A stretch of DNA of 64,000 nucleotides from an uncultured bacterium (lineage in GTDB: Bacteria > Actinomycetota > Coriobacteriia > Coriobacteriales > Coriobacteriaceae). Every line of letters starts with the position of its first letter. Position 1 is the first letter of the stretch. The DNA lies in assembly GCA_905215525.1 (NCBI GenBank), contig CAJMQJ010000001.1:372001-436000 (forward strand). The letters run 5' to 3'. This document shows positions 18,543 through 27,815 of this stretch, piece after piece. The position numbers and the translations under genes are program-made. A model generated the notes under the pieces. It was not told the DNA's origin. It ran no database searches and worked only from the letters and a program-made list of their open reading frames with translations.

Positions 18543-18603
18543 AAAACCCGTCTCCGTTGCAGTTTTTGGCTCAAAGCCGCATTTATGAAAGGAGACCAGT
18601 TAG

Positions 18604-21057
18604 ATGCGCGTTTCTTACGACTGGCTCAAGACCATGATTGATATTCCGGAAGATCCTAAGACCCTTTCGGACGAGTATATCCGCACCGGCACCGAGGTTG
18701 AGGCGATTGACACCGTGGGCGAGTCCTTCGACCACGTGGTGACCGCCAAGGTGCTCACCAAGACCCCGCACCCCGATAGCGACCATATGTATGTGTGCTC
18801 GGTTGACGTGGGTGACAAGAACCTCGACGCCGACGGCAACCCCGCCCCGCTGCAGATTGTCTGCGGCGCGCAGAACTTCGAGGCCGGCGACCACATCGTC
18901 ACGGCCATGATCGGCGCAGTTCTGCCCGGCGACGTCAAGATCAAGAAGAGCAAGCTTCGCGGCGTCGTGTCCATGGGCATGAACTGCTCTGCGCGCGAGC
19001 TCGGTCTGGGCGGCGACCACTCCGGCATCATGATTCTGCCTGAGGATACGCCCTGCGGCATGCCGTTTGCCGAGTATGTGGGCTCGAGCGATACCGTGCT
19101 CGACTGCGAGATCACGCCCAACCGCCCCGACTGCCTGTCCATGATCGGTATGGCCCGCGAGACCGGCGCCATTTTCGATCGCGATTTCCACGTGGAGCTG
19201 CCCGCCATCAAGGCAGAGACCGGCCGCGCGACCGACGACGAGCTTTCGGTCGAGATTGCCGACGAGGGCCTGTGCGACCGCTATGTCGCCCGCATCGTGC
19301 GCAACGTGAAGGTCGGCCCGTCGCCCGACTGGATGGTCAAGCGCCTCAACGCCCTGGGCGTGCGTCCGCACAACAACATCGTCGATATCACCAACTACGT
19401 GATGATGCTCACTGGTCAGCCGCTGCACGCCTTTGACCTGTCAACCTTTGCCGAGCGCGAGGGCCATCGCCGCGTGGTGGTTCGCGCCGCCCAGCAGGAC
19501 GAGAAGTTCACGACCCTCGACGGCGAGGAGCGCACGCTCGACGCCGGCATGGGCCTCATCACCGACGGCGAGCGTCCCGTGGCGCTGGCCGGCGTTATGG
19601 GCGGCATGGATTCCGAGATCGAGGACGACACCGTCGACGTGATGGTCGAGAGCGCCTGCTTCAACGCCGGCCGCACCTCGCACACCAGCCGCGACCTGTC
19701 GCTGATCTCCGATGCCTCCATCCGCTTTGAGCGCCAGGTCGACGAGACCGGCTGCGTGGATGTCGCCAACGTTACCTGCGCGCTCATCGAGCAGATCGCC
19801 GGCGGCGAGGTTGCTCCCGGCTACGTCGACGTTTTCCCCGCGCCCAAGACCATCGACAGAATTAAGCTGCGCCTGGCCCGCGTGCACGCCATCTGCGGCG
19901 CCGACATCGAGCCCGACTTTATCGAGCGCTCGCTCACCCGCTTGGGCTGCACCGTCGAGCGCGACGGCGAGGACTTTAAGGTTACCCCGCCGAGCTTCCG
20001 CCCTGACCTGCCGCGCGAGATCGACCTGATCGAGGAGGTCCTGCGCCTGTGGGGCATGGGCCGCGTGACGGCGACCATCCCGGCTGCCAAGAACCACATC
20101 GGCGGTCTGACGCGCGAGCAGAAGCTTACCCGCAAGGTCGGCGAGATCCTGCGCGCCTGTGGCCTCAACGAGACCACGACTTTTGGCTTTGCCGCCCCGG
20201 GCGACCTGGAGAAGATTGGAATGTCCACCGAGGGCCGCGGCTGCCCCGTGGTGCTCATGAACCCGCTGGTGGCCGAGCAGACCGAGATGCGCCGCTCGCT
20301 GCTGCCGGGTCTGCTGCAGTCTGTGGCCTACAACGAGGCCCACGGCACGCCCAACGTGCACCTGTACGAGGTCGGCAGCCTGTTCCACGGCCGCGAGAAC
20401 GCCAGCCTGCCCAAGGAGACCAAGTCCGTGGCGGGTGTGCTCTCGGGCCAGTGGAGTGAGCAGTCCTGGAACATGAAGTATCGCAAGCTGCGCTTCTTCT
20501 TTGGTAAGGGCATTGTCGAGGAGTTGCTCGCTCAGCTGCGCATCGAGAAGGTGCGCTTCCGTCCCGCCGAGGGCGAGGGCTACGCCTTCTTGCAGCCGGG
20601 CCGTGCCGCCGAGGTACTCTCGGGCGGTACCGTGCTGGGCTGGGTCGGCGAGATCCACCCCGAGGCGCGCGAGGCCTGCGGCATCGACGAGGTCGTCGTT
20701 GCCTTTGAGCTCGATCTGGACAAGCTGATCAAGGGTGCCCGCAACCAGGAGAACTACCGTGAGTTCTCGCAGTACCCGGCTGTTGAGCACGACCTTGCAA
20801 TCGTGGTCGACAACTCCGTGACCTGCGAGGACCTTGAGCGCCGTATTACCAGTGCCGGCGGCAAGCTGCTCGAGGGCGTGCGCCTGTTCGATGTCTACCG
20901 CGATCCGGTCCGCATTGGCAAGGGCAAGAAGTCCATGGCCTTTGCGCTTACGTATCGCTCCGACGATCACACGCTCACCAGCGAAGAGGTCGAGAAGGCG
21001 CACCAGAAGATCGTCACCAAGGTGTGCAAGGGCGTAAACGGCGAGGTCCGCGGCTAA
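18604..21057 (+). CDS. pheT: phenylalanyl-tRNA synthetase beta subunit
   Basis: The 817-aa beta subunit supplies tRNA binding and Phe-tRNA editing. Residues ~40-150 form the EMAP/tRNA-binding domain ('VVTAKVLTKTPHPDSDHMYV', 'IVCGAQNF'); B3/B4 editing and B5 ('DFKVTPPSFRPDLPREIDLI') domains follow, then the catalytic-like core, and a C-terminal ferredoxin-fold anticodon domain ('FSQYPAVEHDLAIVVDNSV'). Length is normal. AAAGGAGACC precedes ATG 18604. Confidence 0.97.
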   Translation: MRVSYDWLKTMIDIPEDPKTLSDEYIRTGTEVEAIDTVGESFDHVVTAKVLTKTPHPDSDHMYVCSVDVGDKNLDADGNPAPLQIVCGAQNFEAGDHIVTAMIGAVLPGDVKIKKSKLRGVVSMGMNCSARELGLGGDHSGIMILPEDTPCGMPFAEYVGSSDTVLDCEITPNRPDCLSMIGMARETGAIFDRDFHVELPAIKAETGRATDDELSVEIADEGLCDRYVARIVRNVKVGPSPDWMVKRLNALGVRPHNNIVDITNYVMMLTGQPLHAFDLSTFAEREGHRRVVVRAAQQDEKFTTLDGEERTLDAGMGLITDGERPVALAGVMGGMDSEIEDDTVDVMVESACFNAGRTSHTSRDLSLISDASIRFERQVDETGCVDVANVTCALIEQIAGGEVAPGYVDVFPAPKTIDRIKLRLARVHAICGADIEPDFIERSLTRLGCTVERDGEDFKVTPPSFRPDLPREIDLIEEVLRLWGMGRVTATIPAAKNHIGGLTREQKLTRKVGEILRACGLNETTTFGFAAPGDLEKIGMSTEGRGCPVVLMNPLVAEQTEMRRSLLPGLLQSVAYNEAHGTPNVHLYEVGSLFHGRENASLPKETKSVAGVLSGQWSEQSWNMKYRKLRFFFGKGIVEELLAQLRIEKVRFRPAEGEGYAFLQPGRAAEVLSGGTVLGWVGEIHPEAREACGIDEVVVAFELDLDKLIKGARNQENYREFSQYPAVEHDLAIVVDNSVTCEDLERRITSAGGKLLEGVRLFDVYRDPVRIGKGKKSMAFALTYRSDDHTLTSEEVEKAHQKIVTKVCKGVNGEVRG

Positions 21058-21088
21058 GATCGCTTGCGTCTGTGACGAATGTATTGCA

Positions 21089-21126
21089 AAACGGCGCACT
21101 GCTTTGTTGGCAGTGCGCCGTTTGCT
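21089..21126 (+). terminator. terminator of pheST
   Basis: AAACGGCGCACTGC (21089-21102) pairs exactly with GCAGTGCGCCGTTT (21110-21123). Confidence 0.8.
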
Positions 21127-21141
21127 ATGATAGCCGGCGGC

Positions 21142-21169
21142 GTGTTACGAATCTATCAATACGTAACAC
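21142..21169. promoter_or_regulatory. NikR-like operator
   Basis: GTGTTAC (21142-21148), 14 nt, GTAACAC (21163-21169) is a perfect palindrome 56 bp before the metal-transporter start. It equals the GTGTTAC-N13/14-GTAACAC type of NikR site known from Desulfovibrio and relatives (recalled, not searched). It suggests nickel-dependent repression of the operon. Confidence 0.7.
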
Positions 21170-21224
21170 TATCAAGGTGATTCAAACGGCGCTGCGATTG
21201 CGTGCCGACAATCGGGAGGCATAC

Positions 21225-22307
21225 ATGCACATTCCAGATAATTATCTGTCCCCGCAGACCGATGCCGTCATGGCGGTGGCGATGGTGCCCGTTTGGGTTC
21301 ACTGCATCAAGAAGGTGCGCGCCACGCTCGATCGCGAGCACATGGCTTTTCTGGGCATCTGCGCCGCGTTCTCCTTTTTGCTCATGATGTTCAACGTGCC
21401 GCTGCCCGGCGGCACCACGGGTCACGCCGTCGGCGGTGCGCTCATCGCACTGCTGCTGGGTCCCGAGGCCGCTGCCATCGCGGTTTCGGTCGCGCTGGCG
21501 CTGCAGGCGCTGCTGTTTGGCGACGGCGGCGTTCTGTCGTTTGGCGCCAACTGCTTTAACATGGCCTTTGTGCTGCCGTTTGTCGCTGCTATCGTGTTCG
21601 GTGCGCTCAACAGTCGTCTGCACGACAAGAGCTGGGGCACCTCGGTTTCTGCCGTCGTGAGCGGTTGGGTCGGCCTGTGCCTGGCGGCCCTGTGCGCGGC
21701 AATCGAGTTTGGTATTCAGCCGATGCTCTTTACCAACGTTTCGGGCGCGCCGCTGTACTGCCCCTTCCCACTGTCCGTGGCTATTCCGGCTATGTTGATT
21801 CCGCATATGCTGGTTGCCGGCGTGATCGAGGGCGTGGCGACGGCCGCCATCTACGGTTTCATTAAGAAGACGGCGCCGAGCATTATCGTCGGGCCCGAGG
21901 CCGTCGATGGCCAGCTTGCCGCCGATGGTACCGCCAAGAAGAATTCCCTAATCCCCACGCTCATTCTGGTCGCCGTACTTGTATTGGCCACGCCGCTGGG
22001 CCTTTTGGCCACGGGTGACGCCTGGGGCGAGTGGGACGCTGAGGGCGCCGCGACCGCCGTTCAGGAGGCTGGTGACGACAGTCTGCAGGCTTCGGTCGGC
22101 CTCGATGCTCCGACCTTTGCCGATGCGCTGCCCACGGGCGACTACCTGCAGGTCTATTCCGAGGAGCAGGGCCTTGGCTTTGCCGGCCAGGCCGCGATGT
22201 ATATCCTTTCGGGCGTGATTGGCGTGGCGGTGCTTACCATCGCATTCCGCCTGGTCTCGCTGACGGTCAAGGAAAGCGGTGCTCATGGCAATAGCCGAGC
22301 TGCCTAG
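21225..22307 (+). CDS. ECF nickel/cobalt transporter, fused NikM-NikN (CbiM-type)
   Basis: 360 aa. The N-terminus 'MHIPDNYLSP' carries the CbiM/NikM signature in which His2 coordinates the metal; residues 1-225 give six to seven membrane segments ('GGTTGHAVGGALIALLLGPE' is a family core motif). Residues ~240-350 hold two more segments flanking an extracytoplasmic loop ('LIPTLILVAVLVLATPLGLL'), as in a fused NikN/PDGL part. Start ATG 21225 follows GGGAGG. The NikR-like site upstream favours nickel over cobalt. Confidence 0.88.
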   Translation: MHIPDNYLSPQTDAVMAVAMVPVWVHCIKKVRATLDREHMAFLGICAAFSFLLMMFNVPLPGGTTGHAVGGALIALLLGPEAAAIAVSVALALQALLFGDGGVLSFGANCFNMAFVLPFVAAIVFGALNSRLHDKSWGTSVSAVVSGWVGLCLAALCAAIEFGIQPMLFTNVSGAPLYCPFPLSVAIPAMLIPHMLVAGVIEGVATAAIYGFIKKTAPSIIVGPEAVDGQLAADGTAKKNSLIPTLILVAVLVLATPLGLLATGDAWGEWDAEGAATAVQEAGDDSLQASVGLDAPTFADALPTGDYLQVYSEEQGLGFAGQAAMYILSGVIGVAVLTIAFRLVSLTVKESGAHGNSRAA

Positions 22308-23121
22308 CTGGCTTGCGGCCGAGGAGCGATATGAGCCCGTGGGGGCTCGGCATCGTGTGATGCAAAAGAATGTCCTGCACCTGGCGAGCCTGCTTGAGCG
22401 GGTTCGCCTGGGTGGAGGTGCGCACGAGGGCGGGTCGATGGTCGACCGCGCCCTTTCTTGCGTTTCGGCTCCGGTGCGCCTGGTGGGGATGTTCGTTTGC
22501 GTCCTGTGCGTGTGTCTGACGCAAAGCCCGCTGTATCTCATGTTGATGGCGGCTATCGCGCTGGTGCTCGTTGCCGTGCGCCCTGTACGCGGGCTGCGCG
22601 CGACCTTTGTGCCGGCGCTCGGCGCCGCGGGACTCGCAGTGGTTCTGGCGCTGCCTGCTCTGCTGCTGGGCGCTTCTGCCACGGGCGCCATGCTCAAGAT
22701 CGCGCTCAAGACCTTCATTAATGTGTCGCTGGTACTGGGCGTTTCGTGGACGCTTACCTGGAGCCGCATGTCGGCGGCGCTCAAGATGCTGCATCTGCCC
22801 GACGAAGTTATCTTTACGTTTGATATGGCGCTCAAGCATATCGAGGTGCTGGGACTCACGGCGCACGATCTGTGCGAATCGGTCATGCTGCGCAGCGTCG
22901 GATCCGCGCCTGCGGGTTTTTCGCGCACCGACTCGCTGGCGGGTATCATGGGCATGACGTTTATCAAGGCGATGGAATGCAGCCGCGCGATGGATGAGGC
23001 TATGCTTTGTCGCGGCTTTGCCGGTGCGTATCCGGCGCCCGCGCGCGCCGGGTTTGGCTGGCACGATGCCGTTTACGCGGCCGTTGTGGCGTTGCTCGTC
23101 GTGTTGTGCGCGGTGTTGTAG
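22285..23121 (+). CDS. cbiQ: ECF transporter transmembrane protein CbiQ/NikQ
   Basis: The 278-aa EcfT-type protein has several N-terminal membrane segments ('LVGMFVCVLCVCLTQSPLYL') and the two coupling-helix Arg motifs near the C-terminus ('AMDEAMLCRGFAG' resembles A-x-x-x-R-G). It links the NikM substrate subunit to the ATPase. ATG 22285 overlaps the end of the nikMN gene by 23 nt and follows AAGGAAAG. Confidence 0.87.
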   Translation: MAIAELPSWLAAEERYEPVGARHRVMQKNVLHLASLLERVRLGGGAHEGGSMVDRALSCVSAPVRLVGMFVCVLCVCLTQSPLYLMLMAAIALVLVAVRPVRGLRATFVPALGAAGLAVVLALPALLLGASATGAMLKIALKTFINVSLVLGVSWTLTWSRMSAALKMLHLPDEVIFTFDMALKHIEVLGLTAHDLCESVMLRSVGSAPAGFSRTDSLAGIMGMTFIKAMECSRAMDEAMLCRGFAGAYPAPARAGFGWHDAVYAAVVALLVVLCAVL

Positions 23122-23165
23122 CGCGGACGGTCGAACTGTCGATGTGAGTAGGGAAGGGCGGCGTT

Positions 23166-23936
23166 TTGGCAAACGATACGAATAACGCGATGGGTGCGAG
23201 CGGTGCTGCCGGCACCGAGATCACGCCGCTCATCGAGTTTCGCGACGTGGTGTTTTCCTATGCGGGTCATACGGTGGTCGACGGCGTTTCATTGCGGGTG
23301 AACCGTGGGGAGCTCGTTGCTCTGCTTGGTCCTAACGGCTGCGGCAAGACGACGGTCATGCGTCTTATCAACGGCCTTGAGCTTGCGGACGCGGGTGCGT
23401 ACCTGTTCGACGGGCATGTGGTCGATGCGGCATATCTCAAGGATTCCGCGACGGCCCAGCGGTTCCATCAGCGCGTGGGCTTTGTGTTCCAGAATGCCGA
23501 TGCGCAGCTCTTTTGCGCCACGGTCGGCGAGGAGGTCGCGTTTGGCCCCGCCCAGATGGGGCTGCCGGCAGACGAGCTCGAGCGCCGCGTGCGCGATGCC
23601 ATGGGGCTGTTCCAGGTTGCCGACCTTGCCGACGCCTCTCCCTATCAGCTCTCGGGCGGGCAAAAGAAGCGCGTTGCGCTGGCTGCGGTGGTGTCGATGA
23701 ACCCGGATATCTTGGTCCTCGATGAACCTACCAATGGACTCGACGAAGATTCATGCGACATCGTGGTCAACTTTTTGCTGGCCTACGTTGCTGCCGGTAA
23801 GACGGTTTTGATGAGTACGCACCATCAAGATTTGGTGCGCCGCCTGGAGGCCCGTGCCATCTATATCGATCGATATCACCATGTGGTCGAGGCGCCCGTG
23901 CCGTCGTATGGAACCGAAAGCGGTGCTGCGGAATAG
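23166..23936 (+). CDS. cbiO: ECF transporter ATPase CbiO/NikO
   Basis: The 256-aa ABC ATPase powers the metal importer. Walker A 'GPNGCGKTT', Q-loop 'FVFQNADAQLF', signature 'LSGGQKKRVALA', Walker B 'ILVLDEPTNGLD' and the switch His ('MSTHHQD') are all intact. TTG 23166 is taken as start because GGAAGGG precedes it; ATG 23190 is an alternative. It is the third gene of the nikMN-Q-O operon. Confidence 0.92.
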   Translation: MANDTNNAMGASGAAGTEITPLIEFRDVVFSYAGHTVVDGVSLRVNRGELVALLGPNGCGKTTVMRLINGLELADAGAYLFDGHVVDAAYLKDSATAQRFHQRVGFVFQNADAQLFCATVGEEVAFGPAQMGLPADELERRVRDAMGLFQVADLADASPYQLSGGQKKRVALAAVVSMNPDILVLDEPTNGLDEDSCDIVVNFLLAYVAAGKTVLMSTHHQDLVRRLEARAIYIDRYHHVVEAPVPSYGTESGAAE

Positions 23937-24014
23937 TTGCTGCGTAGGGTATGTATGGCCGCCTGTGCGACTCTGCCGTGATGGTATAGTTAACCAGGTT
24001 TTATGGGGGTGGCT

Positions 24015-24863
24015 ATGCCAAGTTGGAACATTCATATCGCTCAAACGGAGCGCTTGCTGGCACGTGCTAGCGTGCTTGCCGATAGCGTGCGCGACCGTAA
24101 TGCCTTTTTGTTTGGCTGCGTGGTTCCGGATATCTTTGTGGGCTACATGGTTCCCGGCATTGCCGATCCCATCCCGTACCGCATCACGCACTTTGCTAAG
24201 CCCGAGCCTATCCCCAAACCACGCGAGCACGAGTTCTGGGATACCTATGTGACGCCGCTGCTTAAAAGTTCGCCCACCGGTGCGCCAGCCGCGGCGACCT
24301 CGATTATCGAGGAGCGCGAGCGACTGAACCGCGTGCACTATCCCCAGCGCTACAAGGATGCCGAGCCGGTTGCCGGTCCCGGCGCCTGTGAGTTCTCGCT
24401 TGCGTCCGAAGATGTGGCGCAGTCGCTGCTCGATTTAACGCTGGGCGTCTGGTCGCATCTGGTGGCCGATACCGTATGGAATACGCGCGTGAATCAGTAC
24501 CTGGAGGCGCACGGCGGCAAGCCGTGCGAGGAATTCCGCATTAAAAAGCAGGGCGATTTTGACTGGTTTGGTAAGACGCTCGGCATTGTTTCCATCCCGC
24601 GTGCGACCGATCGTCTGTATACCGCTGCGGCACGTTTTGGGCAGTATCCCATCCATAAGGAGTATGTGCTCAAGACCATCGGCGTTATGCACGAGATTGT
24701 GCGCGAAAACCCCGGTGAGCCCGATCATCCGCCATACCGCCTGCTAACTGAGGAGTTTTTCGATGCAACGTTTACCGAGGTCATCGAGCTGACCGAGGTG
24801 GGCTTTGCGACTCGCGTTGCCGCTTCTGACGTCCCCGCAGTCCCTCTGATCACTAGCTGCTAG
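24015..24863 (+). CDS. zinc-dependent phospholipase C family protein
   Basis: The 282-aa product starts 'MPSWNIHIAQTERLLARASV', the W-x-x-H zinc-site start of the Zn_dep_PLPC family, with 'FLFGCVVPDIFVGYM' (Asp ligand) at ~residue 35, 'HF' at ~60 and 'GVWSHLVADTVWN' (His/Asp) at ~145. No signal peptide is visible, so it probably acts in the cytoplasm, and a true phospholipase activity is unproven. ATG 24015 follows GGGGGTG; ATG 24003 is in frame. Confidence 0.75.
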   Translation: MPSWNIHIAQTERLLARASVLADSVRDRNAFLFGCVVPDIFVGYMVPGIADPIPYRITHFAKPEPIPKPREHEFWDTYVTPLLKSSPTGAPAAATSIIEERERLNRVHYPQRYKDAEPVAGPGACEFSLASEDVAQSLLDLTLGVWSHLVADTVWNTRVNQYLEAHGGKPCEEFRIKKQGDFDWFGKTLGIVSIPRATDRLYTAAARFGQYPIHKEYVLKTIGVMHEIVRENPGEPDHPPYRLLTEEFFDATFTEVIELTEVGFATRVAASDVPAVPLITSC

Positions 24864-25933
24864 CTGGCCGGCTTGACGGCGAACAGCTCATCCCAATCGA
24901 CCAATAGCTCCCGCCGCAGGGCATCTTCGGTGGTGCGTTTCTGATCGGTCTTTGGGATGTAGGGGAGCCCTGCCTTTTTATGGATGAGTTCGGCGATGTT
25001 GTTAAAGCTCTTCGTGTCTTTGATTTGCTCATAGGTTATCTGGATAACGTCATAGCCCATGCTTGTGAGGGCGGTGGTGCGCTCGGCATCGGAGAGACTT
25101 GCGGCTTCGCCATCGTGGGCGGAGCGGCCTTGGCATTCCAAGATGACGCCCATGCTGTCGGTGTTGCTCTCGATGAGGATATCGGCGTAGCAGCAGGTTT
25201 TGTCATACAGTGAGCGCGCGGCGTCGCTAAGTGGGATGCGCACGTTGTTTGCGATGTTGATGCCCATGCCGCCCTCGTTGCGGGGGAGCGAGACAAGCAT
25301 AGAGGTCTGTACTTCGAAGGGCGAGGCGGTCTGCCCCGTCATGTGCTCGGCCGCCCAGCGCAGTTGTTTAACGCCGCGCAGGCCTGCAGCCTGCTTGGCG
25401 AACGCGGCGATATCCGCCGCGCTGAGGAGCGGCGGGCGCTTCCACAAATTGGTGTCATTGCCCTTGGTGTCGACAACACGCTCCCAACCGCAGTTGGATG
25501 GAATGAGCTTAAGCGAAATGGCTTCATCGAGTTGTTGTTGCGTTCGCTCGCAGGGCGTAAACACTGCAAAGGAGCCGCACATCTCGTAGCAAGCCATGAG
25601 TAACTGGTTGCGTGAGACCTGCGTAGCAAGGCTGAGCAGCGTAAACTCGGGCGACGTGACATCAAATCCATGTTCAGTTTGCCTAAACGACCCGGGAGGC
25701 GGCTCTTGGGTCAGGAGGTGCGATTTAAACAGGCTTCGCGACCCGGATTGTGCTCGAGTGAATACAAGCCTGTGAAGCGGTGCGTGAAGCAGGTCTTTTA
25801 CAACTGCATGACTTCCGAGGCCGCAACATCTGCGATCCATATTGCCAAGGCTAATAGCGGGGTAAAGCCCTAATACCTGCGGCGGGATACGGTGATAGTA
25901 AAAAGCGGATTGACCGCATAGCGTCAGGTCCAT
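24860..25933 (-). CDS. AbiEi/DUF559-like protein with Vsr-type nuclease fold
   Basis: 357 aa. The C-terminal third ('CCYADILIESNTDSMGVILE', 'CQGRSAHDGEAASLSDAERT', then 'LTSMGYDVIQITYEQ') has the D ... E-x-Q-G ... R ... L ... G-Y pattern of DUF559/Vsr-type PD-(D/E)XK folds. The N-terminal part resembles the body of actinobacterial AbiEi-like or DUF559 proteins. A role in defence or a toxin-antitoxin pair is possible but no partner gene is adjacent. Start ATG 25933 follows AGGAGGATAT. Its stop overlaps that of the convergent phospholipase gene in CTAG. Confidence 0.6.
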   Translation of the reverse strand: MDLTLCGQSAFYYHRIPPQVLGLYPAISLGNMDRRCCGLGSHAVVKDLLHAPLHRLVFTRAQSGSRSLFKSHLLTQEPPPGSFRQTEHGFDVTSPEFTLLSLATQVSRNQLLMACYEMCGSFAVFTPCERTQQQLDEAISLKLIPSNCGWERVVDTKGNDTNLWKRPPLLSAADIAAFAKQAAGLRGVKQLRWAAEHMTGQTASPFEVQTSMLVSLPRNEGGMGINIANNVRIPLSDAARSLYDKTCCYADILIESNTDSMGVILECQGRSAHDGEAASLSDAERTTALTSMGYDVIQITYEQIKDTKSFNNIAELIHKKAGLPYIPKTDQKRTTEDALRRELLVDWDELFAVKPAS

Positions 25934-25984
25934 GATATCCTCCTGGTCGAAATGTGCTTTTGGACCGTGCGATGCCAGCGTCAA

Positions 25985-26112
25985 TTCGGAAGTATGCGGC
26001 AAAATCTGAACCCTGTGAGCAGACCTGGCTTTTGAGGCCAGTTTATCAGGCATTTTGTTGCGAAAAAACGGGGTGTGCTCGGAGGTCTCAGAATTTGCCG
26101 CATACTTCCGAA
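25985..26112. repeat. 128-bp element with 25-bp terminal inverted repeats
   Basis: TTCGGAAGTATGCGGCAAAA (25985 on; arm to 26009) is repeated inverted at 26088-26112 with 24 of 25 positions matching. The interior has no reading frame. It lies directly upstream of the AbiEi-like gene, so that gene's promoter must be inside or beyond it. The following 26113-26280 shows nothing I can name. Confidence 0.8.
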
Positions 26113-26289
26113 AACGCGGTCGATCTGGCTCTTGCTAAAACGATTTAGCAGCGTCGGGTAAGGTGTGGTTTCGCCATCGGGCGAACACTTTTAGCGCTTG
26201 GGACTTTATTTTTGGGCCTCGAAAGGTGGATTTCGCGCTTTTGGTAAAGAAATGGGTGCGTGTTTTGTCGTGTGCCGGCATTGACACAG

Positions 26290-26326
26290 AAAAAGGGCCC
26301 GGAAGGCGAAGCCTTCCGGGCCCTTT
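26290..26326 (-). terminator. terminator of pyk
   Basis: GGGCCCGGAAGGC-GAA-GCCTTCCGGGCCC (26295-26323) is a perfect 13-bp stem with a run of five T on the minus strand. Confidence 0.9.
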
Positions 26327-26354
26327 GCAATGCAAACATGCTTGCAAGTACGAC

Positions 26355-27815
26355 TTAACGCACCTGAGCGACGTAAGCGACGTTGGTCGAGGAGACCTTG
26401 TCCTCGAGCTGGACGCTCATGCGGGGATCGCCGGCGGTAGCGACGGTCAAATCGCCAGCCTCGACGTAGCCGAGCTCCTTAGCGGTCTCGATCGCCTTGA
26501 CGATCGTGCCGTTGACGGTGCCCTGGGTAATCTCGGCCTGATGCGGGATAACGCCCCAGTACATGATCATCTGCTGGACGGCCCACTCGTGGCGGGAGAA
26601 CGCGCAGATCGGCATGTTGGGACGGAAGTGCGAGATCAGGCGAGCGGTACGACCGGTGGTCGTCGGCACGGTGATGCACTTGGCGCCAACGGTGGTAGCC
26701 ATGTTCACAGCGGACATACCCACAACGTTGTTGACGACGCGGGTGCCGTGAGCATCGGCCGGAACCTCGAGCGGAGCGTGGGCCGGGAGGTACTTCTCGG
26801 TCTCGAGAGCAATGCTGGCCTGCATCTTGACGGCCTCGACCGGGTACTTACCGGCAGCGGACTCGCCAGAGAGCATAACGGCGTCGGTGCCGTCGTAGAT
26901 GGCGTTAGCAACGTCGGCAACCTCGGCGCGCGTCGGGCGCGGGTTCTGCTGCATGGAGTCGAGCATCTGCGTAGCAGTGATGACGGGCTTGTAGGCCGCG
27001 TTGCACTTGGCGATGATCTCCTTCTGGATGTGGGGAACGAGCTCGGGCTTGATCTCGATGCCCAGGTCGCCACGGGCGACCATGATGCCGTCGGAAGCCT
27101 CGAGGATCTCGTCGAAGTTCTCGACGCCCAGGGCGCACTCGATCTTCGGGAAGATCGTCACGTGCTCGCCGCCGTTCTCGCGGCAAAGCTTGCGGATGCC
27201 ACGGACGGACTCGCCGTCACGGATGAAGGAAGCGGCGATGTAGTCGATGTTCTCGGTCAGGCCAAAGAGGATGTCCTGACGATCGCGCTCGGTGATGGCG
27301 GGCAGCGAGATGTTGACGTTGGGCATGTTGACGCCCTTGCGCTCGCCGATCAGGCCGTCATTCTTGACGACGCAGGTCATGTCCTGGCCATCGACGGACT
27401 CGACCTCGAGGGCAACCAGGCCGTCATCGATCAGGATGAGGGAGCCCTTCTCGACCTCGGAGGGCAGAGCCAGGTAGTCGAGGGAGATGTGCTCAGCGGT
27501 GCCGTGGAAATCCTCGGACGTAGGCTGAGCGGTGACGACGATCTTATCGCCGGTCTTGACGGCAACCTTCTTGCCGTCGACCAGAAGGCCGGTGCGGACC
27601 TCGGGGCCCTTGGTGTCGAGCAGGATGCCGACAGGCAGACCGAGCTCCTTGGAAATACGGCGGACGCGCTCGATGCGACCGTGGTGCTCGTCGTAGGAGC
27701 CGTGCGAGAAGTTAAAACGGGCGACGTTCATGCCCGCCTTGATCATCTCGCGGATGGTCTCGTCGCTATCGCAGGCGGGACCCATGGTGCATACAATCTT
27801 AGTGCGCTTGTACAT
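26355..27815 (-). CDS. pyk: pyruvate kinase
   Basis: The 486-aa glycolytic enzyme makes pyruvate and ATP from phosphoenolpyruvate. The N-terminus 'KRTKIVCTMGPACDSDETI' and 'NVARFNFSHG' carry substrate residues; the active-site block 'IFPKIECALGVENFDEIL' has the catalytic Lys and Mg-binding Glu; 'MVARGDLGIEI' and 'VITATQMLDSM' follow. The C-terminal allosteric domain is present. GGAGGT precedes ATG 27815, and a TATAAT at 27879-27884 (minus) is a likely -10 box. Confidence 0.97.
   Translation of the reverse strand: MYKRTKIVCTMGPACDSDETIREMIKAGMNVARFNFSHGSYDEHHGRIERVRRISKELGLPVGILLDTKGPEVRTGLLVDGKKVAVKTGDKIVVTAQPTSEDFHGTAEHISLDYLALPSEVEKGSLILIDDGLVALEVESVDGQDMTCVVKNDGLIGERKGVNMPNVNISLPAITERDRQDILFGLTENIDYIAASFIRDGESVRGIRKLCRENGGEHVTIFPKIECALGVENFDEILEASDGIMVARGDLGIEIKPELVPHIQKEIIAKCNAAYKPVITATQMLDSMQQNPRPTRAEVADVANAIYDGTDAVMLSGESAAGKYPVEAVKMQASIALETEKYLPAHAPLEVPADAHGTRVVNNVVGMSAVNMATTVGAKCITVPTTTGRTARLISHFRPNMPICAFSRHEWAVQQMIMYWGVIPHQAEITQGTVNGTIVKAIETAKELGYVEAGDLTVATAGDPRMSVQLEDKVSSTNVAYVAQVR

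Noticed and set aside
21225..22307. Cobalamin riboswitch upstream of the CbiM-type gene
   Set aside because: The 167 bp between the pheT stop and the ATG hold the pheST terminator and the NikR-like palindrome; I see no B12-box.
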